This document shows, one piece after another, positions 32,933 through 41,823 of a stretch of 64,000 nt of DNA. The stretch covers positions 62,001 to 126,000 of the forward strand of contig NZ_JACDXW010000003.1 in the NCBI RefSeq assembly GCF_020539505.1, written 5' to 3'. The position numbers were made by a program, and so were the translations under genes. A model generated the notes under the pieces. That model was not told the DNA's origin, ran no database searches, and saw only the letters and a list, made by a program, of their open reading frames with translations. This DNA comes from Mesopusillimonas faecipullorum (GTDB taxonomy: Bacteria; Pseudomonadota; Gammaproteobacteria; Burkholderiales; Burkholderiaceae_B). Each line of letters opens with the position of its first letter. Position 1 is the first letter of the stretch.

Positions 32933-33532
32933 TTATTCGCCAGCGTCTTCTTCGGTTTCTTCGGATTTAGCGCCGCCGGCCACCACGGCCAGAGCCAGCA
33001 CTGGGTTGTCATCACCATGCACAACAGCGGTAACGCCCTTGGGCAAGGCAACGTCGGCCAGGTGCACCGAAGCACCGGCTTCGAGCTTGGACAGATCGAC
33101 TTCGATGGCTGTGGGCAAGTCGGCTGGCAAGCAGGTGACTTCGAGTTCGGTAGCGATTTGGCTAATCATGGCGCCGCCCAGCTTCACTGCGGGCGAGTTG
33201 TCGCCATTGAGGAAGTGCAGGGGAACCTTGGTCGTGATGGACTCAGTAGCGCTGACGCGTTGGAAGTCGATGTGCAGGACTTGTTGCTTGTAGGGGTGCC
33301 ATTGCACGGCACGCAGCAGCACGGACTGGGTCTTGCCTTCGAATTCCATATCGAGAATGGAAGCGTGGAAGGCTTCTTTACGCAGGGCGTGGTAGATCTC
33401 GTTGTGGTCGAGTTCGATGTTCAGAGGCTGTTCTTGACCACCGTAGACGATGGCGGGAACACGCCCGGCGCGGCGCAGGCGGCGGCTCGCACTCGAACCC
33501 TGGACGCTACGCGATGTGGCATTGAATTTCAT
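32933..33532 (-). CDS. rplY: 50S ribosomal protein L25 (general stress protein Ctc form)
   Basis: A 199-residue protein: the 5S rRNA-binding L25 domain (about 1-95, with [19 protein letters not shown]) plus the C-terminal TL5/Ctc beta domain (about 100-185) and an acidic tail with many Glu. The two-domain form is usual in betaproteobacteria. It lies between prs and pth, the conserved order in this group. Confidence 0.96.
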   Translation of the reverse strand: MKFNATSRSVQGSSASRRLRRAGRVPAIVYGGQEQPLNIELDHNEIYHALRKEAFHASILDMEFEGKTQSVLLRAVQWHPYKQQVLHIDFQRVSATESITTKVPLHFLNGDNSPAVKLGGAMISQIATELEVTCLPADLPTAIEVDLSKLEAGASVHLADVALPKGVTAVVHGDDNPVLALAVVAGGAKSEETEEDAGE

Positions 33533-33563
33533 GGATGACTCCGTTTTGGGGCTAAGCCCCGAT

Positions 33564-33588
33564 CAAGAAAAGTGTGGCTGAGCCACAC
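33564..33588 (-). terminator. Rho-independent terminator after prs
   Basis: On the minus strand GTGTGGC-TCA-GCCACAC is a seven-pair stem followed by TTTTCTTG. A second hairpin, CAGGTGC...GCACCTG at 33598-33619, lies just before it, closer to the prs stop. Confidence 0.7.
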
Positions 33589-33630
33589 ACAAGGCTTCAG
33601 GTGCCGCGACCAGCACCTGAAACAAAAAAT

Positions 33631-34581
33631 TTATTCGACGAACAGCGAGCTGACGGATTCTTCGTTGGAAATGCGCAGCATGGTTTCACCCAGCAAGGAG
33701 GCGCAAGACAACTGGCGAATCTTGGCGCAAGCGACGCCTTCTTCGGAAAGTGGGATGCTGTTGGTGACGACGAGTTCGTCGAGTTCGGAAGCGGCGATGC
33801 GCTGTACCGCGCCACCCGACAACACCGGGTGCGTACAGTAGGCAAAGACTTTTGTGGCGCCGCGCTCTTTGAGCGCTTGGGCCGCTTTGCACAGCGTGCC
33901 GGCCGTATCCACCATGTCATCCATGATGATGCAAGTACGACCGTCGATATCGCCGATGATGTTCATGACTTCGGAGACATTGGCACGCGGGCGACGTTTG
34001 TCGATGATGGCCAGGTCGACTTCGAGGCGCTTGGCCAACGCCCGGGCACGCACCACGCCACCGATATCGGGAGACACCACCACCACGTTCTCGTGGTTGC
34101 AGCGCCAGATATCGCTAAGCAATAGAGGGCCGGCGTAAATGTTGTCGACAGGAATATCAAAAAAGCCCTGGATCTGATCAGCGTGAAGGTCCATGGTCAT
34201 GACGCGATCGACGCCTACGACTTGCAGCATATTGGCCACGACTTTGGCCGAGATGGACACGCGCGCCGAGCGGGGGCGGCGGTCTTGGCGGGCATAACCA
34301 AAGTAAGGAATGGCAGCCGTAATGCGACCGGCCGATGCGCGACGCAAGGCGTCAACCATTACCATGACTTCCATGAGGTTGTCGTTGGTGGGCGCACAGG
34401 TGGGCTGCAAAACGAAGACATCCTTACCACGAACGTTCTCGTTGATCTCAACCATGACTTCGCCGTCGGAGAAACGGCCTACCGCCATTTTGCCCAGGGA
34501 CATGCCTAGATGGTTGACGACATCGACCGCCAAACGGGGGTTGGCGGTGCCTGTGAAGATCATGAATCTGTCGTGTGCCAT
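33631..34581 (-). CDS. prs: ribose-phosphate pyrophosphokinase
   Basis: A 316-residue enzyme that makes PRPP from ribose 5-phosphate and ATP for nucleotide, His and Trp synthesis. The motifs are standard: [18 protein letters not shown], the ribose-phosphate/PRPP loop [13 protein letters not shown], and [16 protein letters not shown] with the flexible loop. Length is standard for class I. It lies just downstream of tRNA-Gln, as in other Burkholderiales. Confidence 0.97.
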   Translation of the reverse strand: MAHDRFMIFTGTANPRLAVDVVNHLGMSLGKMAVGRFSDGEVMVEINENVRGKDVFVLQPTCAPTNDNLMEVMVMVDALRRASAGRITAAIPYFGYARQDRRPRSARVSISAKVVANMLQVVGVDRVMTMDLHADQIQGFFDIPVDNIYAGPLLLSDIWRCNHENVVVVSPDIGGVVRARALAKRLEVDLAIIDKRRPRANVSEVMNIIGDIDGRTCIIMDDMVDTAGTLCKAAQALKERGATKVFAYCTHPVLSGGAVQRIAASELDELVVTNSIPLSEEGVACAKIRQLSCASLLGETMLRISNEESVSSLFVE

Positions 34582-34703
34582 GATGGATGGTGAGGATCCG
34601 GTGGCGTCAACAACAAAGCTGTTGACCGCACCCCGATGACGCAGGGCCGACTCAACAGCTTTGTGATGACTACAGCCGCCCTAGCAGGGCTAGCCATTTA
34701 AAT

Positions 34704-34780
34704 TGGCTGGGGAAGAAGGATTCGAACCTTCGCATGCTGGAATCAAAATCCAGTGCCTTAACCAGCTTGGCGATTCCCCA
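34704..34780 (-). tRNA. tRNA-Gln (anticodon TTG)
   Basis: A complete cloverleaf on the minus strand. The acceptor stem TGGGGAA pairs with TTCCCCA, the anticodon arm is CTGGA-TTTTGAT-TCCAG with anticodon TTG (Gln), and the T arm is GAAGG-TTCGAAT-CCTTC. The discriminator is G, and CCA is encoded (34704-34706). It lies between ispE and prs in the conserved ispE-tRNA-Gln-prs order. Confidence 0.97.
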
Positions 34781-34790
34781 AATGTTATGA

Positions 34791-35699
34791 CTACCAATAA
34801 CGTAGCGGGTGATCTTGCAAACCAACGCAAGCCCAAACCTGACGTATAGCGCTTAAAGGCATACTACCAGTTGAGTTGCTGCTTTCTTGCAAACTGACTG
34901 CTATTTTACCGGCAATTTGCTTTTGATTGGAACTGGCTTGTTGCAAGTCGGGATACTGCGCGAACATGCAAGCACCAGAACCTGTCATCCGGGCCACGAC
35001 ACCTTGCTGCGCAAGCCACTTTTGGGCTGCCTGCACTGCTGGGTATCTTGCCATGACAACGGGCTCAAGATCGTTTTTGCCAAAAAAGCTTTCACAATCT
35101 TTTTGCCAATCAGCAAAGAACGTTATTTTGATCGATTCAGAATCTCTTGTCAACTCGGGTGCCGAAAAAACCTCGGGAGTCGACACAAAAGCATCAGGCT
35201 GCACCACTAAATAAGCACAGTCGGGTACCGGCACTGCCGTCAGCTGCTCGCCTATCCCTTCAGCAAAAGCCGGTTGCCCATACAGAAACACCGGAACATC
35301 CGCCCCCAGTTGCACGCCCAATCGGGCAAGAGCCGTTCTATCCAGCCCGGTCTGCCACAGACGGTTCAGGGCAATGAGTGTGGTGGCCGCGTCGCTAGAC
35401 CCCCCACCTAAGCCCCCGCCTGCCGGAATATGCTTGCGACAAACGATATGCGCGCCCTGGCGCACACCGGTATGTTGCTGCAAGAGACGAGCCGCACGCA
35501 GCACAAGGTCTGACTCGGGCGGAATATCAAGGTCGTTCTCACAGCTAAGCTGCCCATCGCGACGCAGGTCGAAAGACAGCACATCGGATAGATCTATGAA
35601 ACGAAAAACCGTTTGCAGCAAGTGATAGCCGTCGGGCCTGCGCCCCACAACATGCAGAAAAAGATTCAGCTTGGCGGGTGCGGGTACGTCGTAAAGCAT
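34791..35699 (-). CDS. ispE: 4-diphosphocytidyl-2-C-methyl-D-erythritol kinase
   Basis: A 302-residue GHMP kinase of the MEP isoprenoid pathway. PAPAKLNLFLHVVGRRPDGYH at the N-terminus and the ATP-binding loop PAGGGLGGGSSDAATTL are diagnostic, and a third GHMP motif region MTGSGACMF is near the C-terminus. Cytosolic. It follows lolB directly and precedes tRNA-Gln. Confidence 0.95.
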   Translation of the reverse strand: MLYDVPAPAKLNLFLHVVGRRPDGYHLLQTVFRFIDLSDVLSFDLRRDGQLSCENDLDIPPESDLVLRAARLLQQHTGVRQGAHIVCRKHIPAGGGLGGGSSDAATTLIALNRLWQTGLDRTALARLGVQLGADVPVFLYGQPAFAEGIGEQLTAVPVPDCAYLVVQPDAFVSTPEVFSAPELTRDSESIKITFFADWQKDCESFFGKNDLEPVVMARYPAVQAAQKWLAQQGVVARMTGSGACMFAQYPDLQQASSNQKQIAGKIAVSLQESSNSTGSMPLSAIRQVWACVGLQDHPLRYW

Positions 35700-35723
35700 G
35701 GGGTATTGAACTTGGCTTAAGGC

Positions 35724-36299
35724 TCAGGGTTGAGAGGCGTCGACGACCAGGCGTACGCTGATCTGCCGCCCTGCCTCTTGGCGCGAAAGTCGCAGCAGGC
35801 GTGGGCCCTGAGTATCGTAGCGGCTCAGCACAACAGACCACCCTTCTTGCCGGAAACTTTCCGGGCGCTTTTGTTCGTCGAGCTTTACCTCTTGAGCTGG
35901 CTCGGGGCCCAGCTGCCCACGCAGCCAGTAACGCAACTGCGCCACAGGCACCGGGCTACCAAGCACTTGTTCGAGTAGTGCGTCGGCGGTGGCCGCATGA
36001 ATTTCATCGCCTTCGGCAGGCGTAAGACGAGCGTGCCCCGGCTGGACTTGCACACGCGCCAAGGTAGCCCCCATAGGCGTGGCCAAATCTACCTTCAGCA
36101 CCTTGCCGGCATCCTGCCAAGCAAAACCACCCTGCGCTGCTTGCTGAGGCTCGCCCGGAATGTCTGCACTCACGGCAAAGCGCCCGACGCGCTCGAACAT
36201 GCTTGCCGCTGGTTCGCCGCCTATGTATTGGGGCGTAGCGCAAGCCGCCAAACACAGTGACAAGACAACTATCGCCAGGCGCTTAAAGTCACGCATCAC
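35724..36299 (-). CDS. lolB: outer-membrane lipoprotein LolB
   Basis: A 191-residue lipoprotein receptor that inserts lipoproteins from LolA into the outer membrane. The lipoprotein signal ends LCLAACATPQ with the lipobox LAAC. GRFAVSADIPGEPQQAAQGGFAWQ is the LolB-type first beta hairpin, and GLLRQ-like core strands follow. The start is GTG 36299 (GAGG seven bases away, overlapping the TPR gene's stop by four) or the next ATG at 36296. Order TPR-lolB-ispE is typical for betaproteobacteria. Confidence 0.92.
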   Translation of the reverse strand: MMRDFKRLAIVVLSLCLAACATPQYIGGEPAASMFERVGRFAVSADIPGEPQQAAQGGFAWQDAGKVLKVDLATPMGATLARVQVQPGHARLTPAEGDEIHAATADALLEQVLGSPVPVAQLRYWLRGQLGPEPAQEVKLDEQKRPESFRQEGWSVVLSRYDTQGPRLLRLSRQEAGRQISVRLVVDASQP

Positions 36300-38065
36300 A
36301 GCTTGACCTCTAGGCGACGCAGTGTCCTGAGCACCACATCGTTCTCGGGCTCTTTAGCCAAAGCCTCACGCCATATGCGTTTGGCCTCATCGCGCCGGCC
36401 TTGCTTCCAGAGCACTTCACCCAAATGCGCGGCAACGTCGGCAGCGGGCAGCAATTGGTAAGAGCGTTCGAGATAGCGCAGCGCCGTCGCCAAGTCGCCA
36501 ACACGGTAGTAATACCAGCCTATGCTGTCCAGGATATACGGGTTGTCTGGTTCGAGCTGCAAAGCCCTTTCAAGCAACTGTCCCGCTTCGGGCAGCCGCA
36601 CGTTTTGATCGGCAAAGGTGTAACCCAAAGAGTTCAATGCATTGGCGTGCTCGGCATCCAGTGCGATGATCTCGCGCATCATGCGCTCGAAATCCTCGAA
36701 GCGCCCCTGCCGCTCGTACATCATGCCCAAATCGTATTTGATCTCTATGGTGTCCGGCAGTCGGCGATCACCCTTTTCCAGCAGTTCGACGGCTTGCTCG
36801 CTGCGCCCCGCATCGCGGTAGATGGACGCTTGCGTCAGCATCAACACCGCCTGCTCTTCGTCGCTGCGAGGTTGCAGGGCATCCAGGGTGCGCAAGGCCT
36901 CGGCCAAGTTACCCAGCTGACCATGCAAGACAGCCTTATGGATTTGCGCCTGAAACACCAAGGTCGGATCTTCTACCAGATCCAGTTGCTCGATGGCGTC
37001 GTGCACATTGCCTTCTTTTTCGGCTATTTGCACCAACAATAGACGAGCGTCTGAGGCATCAGAGGCGGCACTACTGCTTTGATCATTGACCGCTGCGCGC
37101 CGCTGCGTTTGAACTTGTATGTAAGCGTGTAGCAACTCTTTGGCGCGAGCCAAACGCCCGGCCTGCAAATTGAGCTCGGCCTCTACGCGCATCAGGTCGA
37201 AGTCCTCAGGTGCCCGCTGCTGCAGTTGGCCGACCAAGGTCAACGCTTCGTCTACGCGGCCTTGTCGCGCCAGATGAGAAGCCAACTGCATGGCGAGCTT
37301 GTCGGCATTAGGGTGGCGCACCAGGAAGGCTCGCGCTTGTTCTATTGCCTGTGCAGGATCAACGCCCAGGCCGTACTCAAGCATGCGCTGCGCCGCACCC
37401 TCAAGATTGGGATCAAGCTGCAAAGCGTGGCGCGCCTCTTGGAGCGCGCGCGCGGCCTGCCCCGCAGCCCAAGCCGCATCAGAAAGCGCCAAATGCGCGA
37501 CCGGCAACTCGCGCATCTCTTCGGTGAGGGTTTGGTCGAGCACGCTCAGTGCCGCCTGCTTATCGTTGAGCTTACTGACAATGGCGGCGGCCTGCATGAT
37601 GGCCAGTTCGGCGTTTTCGGCCCGCTCGATACGGGCACGCAGGGCACCCGCCATGCCAGAGGTACGCCCGTTTGACGCCGCCAAGGCCATGGCACTGGCC
37701 ACAGCTTCTTCGTCATCGGGTGCCAGCAACACCCACTGTTGAGCGGCGCGCTGAGCGCGTTCCATATTGCGGGCCAACACCGAAGCCTGGAAAGCTTTCT
37801 GCGCTAAACGCGGATCGGAAGTGTCGCGCGCCAAGCCGAAGAACCAACCGCTGGCCATATCGAAATGCCCGCGATGCGCGGCGATTTCCGCAGAAAGCAC
37901 GCGATAGAGCAATTCGCCCGTGAGCTTGACAGCAGGTAGCTGGCCGGGCCGCAGTCGGATTTCCTCCACGGGCGTTTCGGGCCGCAGGAACTCCTGTGCC
38001 TGTACCGCAGGCAAAACTGTGCTGCACAGAACCGAGGAAAACAAAAATAGAGAGGAGAGTTTCAT
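36296..38065 (-). CDS. exported tetratricopeptide-repeat protein
   Basis: A 589-residue protein with a Sec signal peptide (MKLSSLFLF then SSVLCSTVLPAVQAQEF) and about a dozen TPR units across the rest. Examples are LAQKAFQASVLARNMERAQ, IKYDLGMMYERQGRFEDFE and NALNSLGYTFADQNVRLPEA, the last motif being common in the TPR partners of the lol/isp locus. It is probably a periplasmic protein-interaction scaffold; its partner is unknown. The frame is open 93 bases further upstream, but the signal peptide fixes the start at 38065. It is divergent from mutM and coupled to lolB. Confidence 0.87.
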   Translation of the reverse strand: MKLSSLFLFSSVLCSTVLPAVQAQEFLRPETPVEEIRLRPGQLPAVKLTGELLYRVLSAEIAAHRGHFDMASGWFFGLARDTSDPRLAQKAFQASVLARNMERAQRAAQQWVLLAPDDEEAVASAMALAASNGRTSGMAGALRARIERAENAELAIMQAAAIVSKLNDKQAALSVLDQTLTEEMRELPVAHLALSDAAWAAGQAARALQEARHALQLDPNLEGAAQRMLEYGLGVDPAQAIEQARAFLVRHPNADKLAMQLASHLARQGRVDEALTLVGQLQQRAPEDFDLMRVEAELNLQAGRLARAKELLHAYIQVQTQRRAAVNDQSSSAASDASDARLLLVQIAEKEGNVHDAIEQLDLVEDPTLVFQAQIHKAVLHGQLGNLAEALRTLDALQPRSDEEQAVLMLTQASIYRDAGRSEQAVELLEKGDRRLPDTIEIKYDLGMMYERQGRFEDFERMMREIIALDAEHANALNSLGYTFADQNVRLPEAGQLLERALQLEPDNPYILDSIGWYYYRVGDLATALRYLERSYQLLPAADVAAHLGEVLWKQGRRDEAKRIWREALAKEPENDVVLRTLRRLEVKL

Positions 38066-38205
38066 GCAGGAAAAAACGCCCTGACACATGTTGGGGGAAA
38101 ACCTGCAAACCTTGCAGCGGGATAAGCTTAGGGTTTCCGTCGTAACTGAGCCGGACAAAGCAAATTAAACTAGCGCATTCAAGTTATGCATGTTAGCACC
38201 CCGCC

Positions 38206-39033
38206 ATGCCCGAATTACCGGAAGTTGAAACCACTCGTCGCGGAATAGCGACGGTCATGACCGGCCAAACCCTGCGTCGGCTTGTCGTTCACGAGCCCCG
38301 CATGCGCTGGCCTATCCCAGAAGGCCTCTCGGTGCTGGTGGACGGCCAAGTTGTACGGCGCTGTGACCGCCGCGGCAAATACTTGTTGTTGCACTTCGAC
38401 CATGGCTGTCTGATCGTTCATCTGGGCATGTCCGGCTCTTTGCGTCGCGCGCCGCTGGATGAGGACAAGCGCAAACATGACCACGTAGAGTGGCGGTTTG
38501 ATGACGCCCGGTTTTTATTGCACGACCCCCGCCGCTTCGGCGCCGTGCTTTGGCACGACGCGAGTGCCGGCCCGATAGAACAGCACCCCTTGTTAGCGGG
38601 GCTGGGAGTAGAACCGCTGGGGCCGGACTTTACCGCGGACCATTTGTATCAGCATCTGCGCGGCAAGCAGCAAGCCATTAAACCCGCACTACTGGCGGGC
38701 AATATTGTCGTGGGCGTGGGCAATATCTATGCTTGCGAGTCTTTGTTTCGTGCGCGTATTCACCCCGCCACCCCAGCCGGTCGGATTGCTTTGGTCCGTA
38801 TTCAGCGCCTGCACGCTGCCATACAGGCCACACTGCAAGACGCCCTGACCTCAGGAGGCAGCACACTGCGCGACTATGTGAATGCCTCAGGGCAGCCCGG
38901 CGCCTACTTTGAAATTCATGCGGCGGTCTATGACCGGGCCGGCCAGCCTTGCCGGGTTTGCGCCACCCCTATCAAACGCATAGTGCAGGGCCAGCGTGCC
39001 ACCTACTACTGCCCCACCTGCCAGAAGCGATAA
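38206..39033 (+). CDS. mutM: formamidopyrimidine-DNA glycosylase
   Basis: A 275-residue base-excision-repair enzyme that removes 8-oxoguanine and cuts the abasic site. The N-terminus is PELPEVETTRRG, with the catalytic proline after the removed Met and the catalytic Glu at position 3. The C-terminal zinc finger CRVCATPIKRIVQGQ...YYCPTCQK is complete. Length is normal. It is divergent from the TPR-lolB-ispE operon. Confidence 0.97.
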   Translation: MPELPEVETTRRGIATVMTGQTLRRLVVHEPRMRWPIPEGLSVLVDGQVVRRCDRRGKYLLLHFDHGCLIVHLGMSGSLRRAPLDEDKRKHDHVEWRFDDARFLLHDPRRFGAVLWHDASAGPIEQHPLLAGLGVEPLGPDFTADHLYQHLRGKQQAIKPALLAGNIVVGVGNIYACESLFRARIHPATPAGRIALVRIQRLHAAIQATLQDALTSGGSTLRDYVNASGQPGAYFEIHAAVYDRAGQPCRVCATPIKRIVQGQRATYYCPTCQKR

Positions 39034-39057
39034 CCCTAAAAAATTAGTAATAGACAA

Positions 39058-39084
39058 ATTGATTCAACTAAAACTAAAATCAAT
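39058..39084 (+). promoter_or_regulatory. inverted repeat upstream of hmgA (operator candidate)
   Basis: ATTGATT (39058-39064) and its exact complement AATCAAT (39078-39084) are separated by 13 bases in a very AT-rich stretch about 80 bp before hmgA. No regulator gene is adjacent. In other bacteria hmgA operons are controlled by IclR- or MarR-type repressors, for which this could be the site. Confidence 0.4.
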
Positions 39085-39164
39085 CCATAACGGGCTTTAA
39101 GAAAATAGCGTTCAAAAACCATCACGCCCGCCCCTGATTCCCCATACCAACCGGAGACACACTC

Positions 39165-40466
39165 ATGTCTTCCCTTGTTTATCAGAGCGGTTTTTGCAAC
39201 GACTGGGCTACAGAAGCGCTTGCGGGCGCTTTACCCATAGGCCGGAATTCGCCCCAGCGCTGCGCCTACGGTTTATACGCAGAGCAGCTCTCGGGCACCG
39301 CCTTTACAGCGCCACGCGCTGATAACCGTCGCAGTTGGTTATATCGCATCCGCCCCTCGGCAGCGGGTCTTCAAGCCCCGGAACTTTACGAGCAGGCCTC
39401 GTGGTCGGCCGATTTCGGTAGCGGCCCGTTTTCACCAGAACCCATGCGCTGGTCCCCTCTCGCTCCGCCAAACGCCCCTACTGATTTCATAGACGGCATC
39501 CATACCTGGGCAGGCAACAGCAGCCCCGCCGATCTCTCGGGCGTGGGCATACACCTGTACGCCGCTACTGCCGACATGCACGCGCGCTATTTTTACAATG
39601 CCGACGCCGAAATGCTGATCGTGCCACAGCAAGGGCGCCTAAGCGCTTTTACCGAGTTAGGCATACTTGAGGTCGCTCCTTGTGAAATTCTCGTTATCCC
39701 TCGTGGCATACGTTTTCAGATGCGACTGCCCGACGGGCACGCACGCGGCTATCTGCTAGAAAATTACGGTGCGCCATTACGCCTGCCCGAGCTTGGTCCC
39801 ATGGGTTCCAATGGTTTAGCCAACGCCCGAGACTTTCAAACACCCGTGGCCGCCTACGAAGATAAGGACGGCGCATTCGAACTGATTGCGCGCTTTGGCG
39901 GGGCGCTTTGGCGGTCAGCCATAGATCACTCGCCGCTGGATGTGGTGGCCTGGCACGGTACGCATGCGCCTTACAAGTATGACTTACGCCATTTCAACGC
40001 CATGGGCTCAGTCAGCTTCGATCACCCCGACCCCAGTATTTTCACGGTCTTGACTTCGCCCTCCGATACCCCCGGCGTCGCCAACCTGGATTTCGTCATC
40101 TTCCCCCCCCGTATTCTGGCGATGGAAAACACCTTCCGCCCTCCTTGGTTTCACCGCAACGTAGCCAGCGAGTTCATGGGCTTGATTCAAGGCGTGTACG
40201 ATGCCAAGGCAGAAGGTTTCGAGCCCGGCGGCGCAAGTCTGCACAATTGCATGACGCCTCACGGGCCAGACGCCCAGACCTTCCGTCACGCCAGCGAACT
40301 GGATACCCGCCAACCGCAATATCTGCGAGAGACACTGGCTTTCATGTTTGAAACTCGGCGCGTCATTCGGCCCACACCCGCAGCCCTGGCGTCGCCCCTG
40401 CGGCAACGCAACTATCTCGCTTGTTGGGACGGCTTGCAACGCAACTTTAATCCGCAACAGCCTTGA
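39165..40466 (+). CDS. hmgA: homogentisate 1,2-dioxygenase
   Basis: A 433-residue cupin dioxygenase that opens homogentisate to maleylacetoacetate in Tyr/Phe degradation. [19 protein letters not shown] at the start, [15 protein letters not shown] in the middle and [16 protein letters not shown] with [10 protein letters not shown] near the end include the His/Glu iron ligands. GGAG precedes ATG 39165. The gene for fumarylacetoacetase follows by 13 bases, so they form an operon. No maleylacetoacetate isomerase gene follows here. Confidence 0.97.
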   Translation: MSSLVYQSGFCNDWATEALAGALPIGRNSPQRCAYGLYAEQLSGTAFTAPRADNRRSWLYRIRPSAAGLQAPELYEQASWSADFGSGPFSPEPMRWSPLAPPNAPTDFIDGIHTWAGNSSPADLSGVGIHLYAATADMHARYFYNADAEMLIVPQQGRLSAFTELGILEVAPCEILVIPRGIRFQMRLPDGHARGYLLENYGAPLRLPELGPMGSNGLANARDFQTPVAAYEDKDGAFELIARFGGALWRSAIDHSPLDVVAWHGTHAPYKYDLRHFNAMGSVSFDHPDPSIFTVLTSPSDTPGVANLDFVIFPPRILAMENTFRPPWFHRNVASEFMGLIQGVYDAKAEGFEPGGASLHNCMTPHGPDAQTFRHASELDTRQPQYLRETLAFMFETRRVIRPTPAALASPLRQRNYLACWDGLQRNFNPQQP

Positions 40467-40479
40467 AGGACTCTGCTTC

Positions 40480-41799
40480 ATGACGACCGCCCTGAACGCC
40501 ACCCACGCCCCTCAGCTACGCAGCTGGGTCGAAAGCGCCAACGCCCCCGAGAACGGGTTTCCCATCCAGAATCTTCCCTTCGGTGTTTTTCATCCCGAGA
40601 ACGAAGCGGCAGACTGGCGCGTCGGCGTTGCCATAGGCGACAGCATTCTGGATATACGCAAGGTAGCCGCTTTGGCCCCGTTTCAGGGGCAGGCCGCGGA
40701 AGCTTTGGCTGCATGCAAGGGGCAAACCCTGAATGCCTTGATGGGCCTGCCCGCCACACACACCAGCGCATTGCGCGCTGCGCTCAGTGCGGCACTGGCG
40801 CAAGGTTCAGCGCTGCAGCCCGTACTGGCATCGGCGCTATCCCCTCGTCTAAGCGCCCACCTGAAGCTGCCCGCACAAATCGGCGACTACACGGATTTCT
40901 ATATTTCTTTGCATCACGCCACTGCAGTCGGGCGTCAGTTTCGGCCCGACAACCCATTGCTACCCAATTACAAGTGGGTGCCCATTGGTTATCACGGTCG
41001 GGCGTCCAGCATTATTGTGTCGGGTCAAAGCTTCACGCGCCCCATAGGCCAGACTCGCCCCGCGCAAGAGGGTGCGGCGCCTGCATTCGGCCCCGCACAG
41101 CGCTTGGATTACGAACTAGAACTGGGCTTGTTCATAGGCCAAGGCAATGATCTGGGCCAGCGCATAGACATAGAAACAGCCGAATCCCACCTATTTGGGC
41201 TTTGCCTATTGAATGACTGGTCGGCGCGCGATTTTCAGGCTTGGGAATACCAGCCTTTGGGGCCTTTCCTGGCTAAGAATTTTGCCTCGACGCTCTCGCC
41301 GTGGGTGGTCACGCTAGAGGCGCTGGCACCGTTTCGCATTGCCTTCAACCGCGACGCGCAAGACCCTCAACCCCTGCCTTACTTAAGCTCCGAAGCCAAT
41401 ACGCGCGCAGGTGCTTTCGATATCGACCTGCAAGTCTTGCTGACCACGGCTCAGTCACGGCAGACCGGGCAAGCGCCACATCAGCTGGCGCGCAGCAATT
41501 TTCGTCATGCTTACTGGACGCCTGCGCAACTGCTGGCTCACCATACCGTGAACGGTTGCAACTTGCGCCCTGGCGATCTGTTGGGAACCGGCACGCTGTC
41601 GGGGCCGGAAGCCGGCGAGGAGGGTTCTTTGCTGGAACTGACCCAGGGCGGCAAGCAGGCTGTGCAGCTACCCTGGGGGGAACAACGCAGCTTTTTGCTG
41701 GATGGCGACGAAATCATCTTGAAGGCGGAGTGCCGCAAAGAGGGTTATCCGCTTGTCAGCCTGGGCGAGTGTTCGGGAATCGTCTTGGCAGCGACCTGA
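40480..41799 (+). CDS. fahA: fumarylacetoacetase
   Basis: A 439-residue hydrolase for the last step of homogentisate degradation, giving fumarate and acetoacetate. An N-terminal SH3-like domain (LPFGVFHPE, GVAIGDSILDI) precedes the FAH domain, with DFYISLHHATAVGRQFRPDNPLLPNYKWVP-type motifs split over residues 129-160, YELELGLFIGQGN, and LNDWSARDFQAWEYQPLGPFLAKNF holding metal ligands. AAGGA lies ten bases before ATG 40480; an upstream in-frame ATG inside hmgA is unlikely. It converges on the FAD-linked dehydrogenase. Confidence 0.96.
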   Translation: MTTALNATHAPQLRSWVESANAPENGFPIQNLPFGVFHPENEAADWRVGVAIGDSILDIRKVAALAPFQGQAAEALAACKGQTLNALMGLPATHTSALRAALSAALAQGSALQPVLASALSPRLSAHLKLPAQIGDYTDFYISLHHATAVGRQFRPDNPLLPNYKWVPIGYHGRASSIIVSGQSFTRPIGQTRPAQEGAAPAFGPAQRLDYELELGLFIGQGNDLGQRIDIETAESHLFGLCLLNDWSARDFQAWEYQPLGPFLAKNFASTLSPWVVTLEALAPFRIAFNRDAQDPQPLPYLSSEANTRAGAFDIDLQVLLTTAQSRQTGQAPHQLARSNFRHAYWTPAQLLAHHTVNGCNLRPGDLLGTGTLSGPEAGEEGSLLELTQGGKQAVQLPWGEQRSFLLDGDEIILKAECRKEGYPLVSLGECSGIVLAAT

Positions 41800-41823
41800 C
41801 ATGCCCTCAGGCCGCTATCAGGC

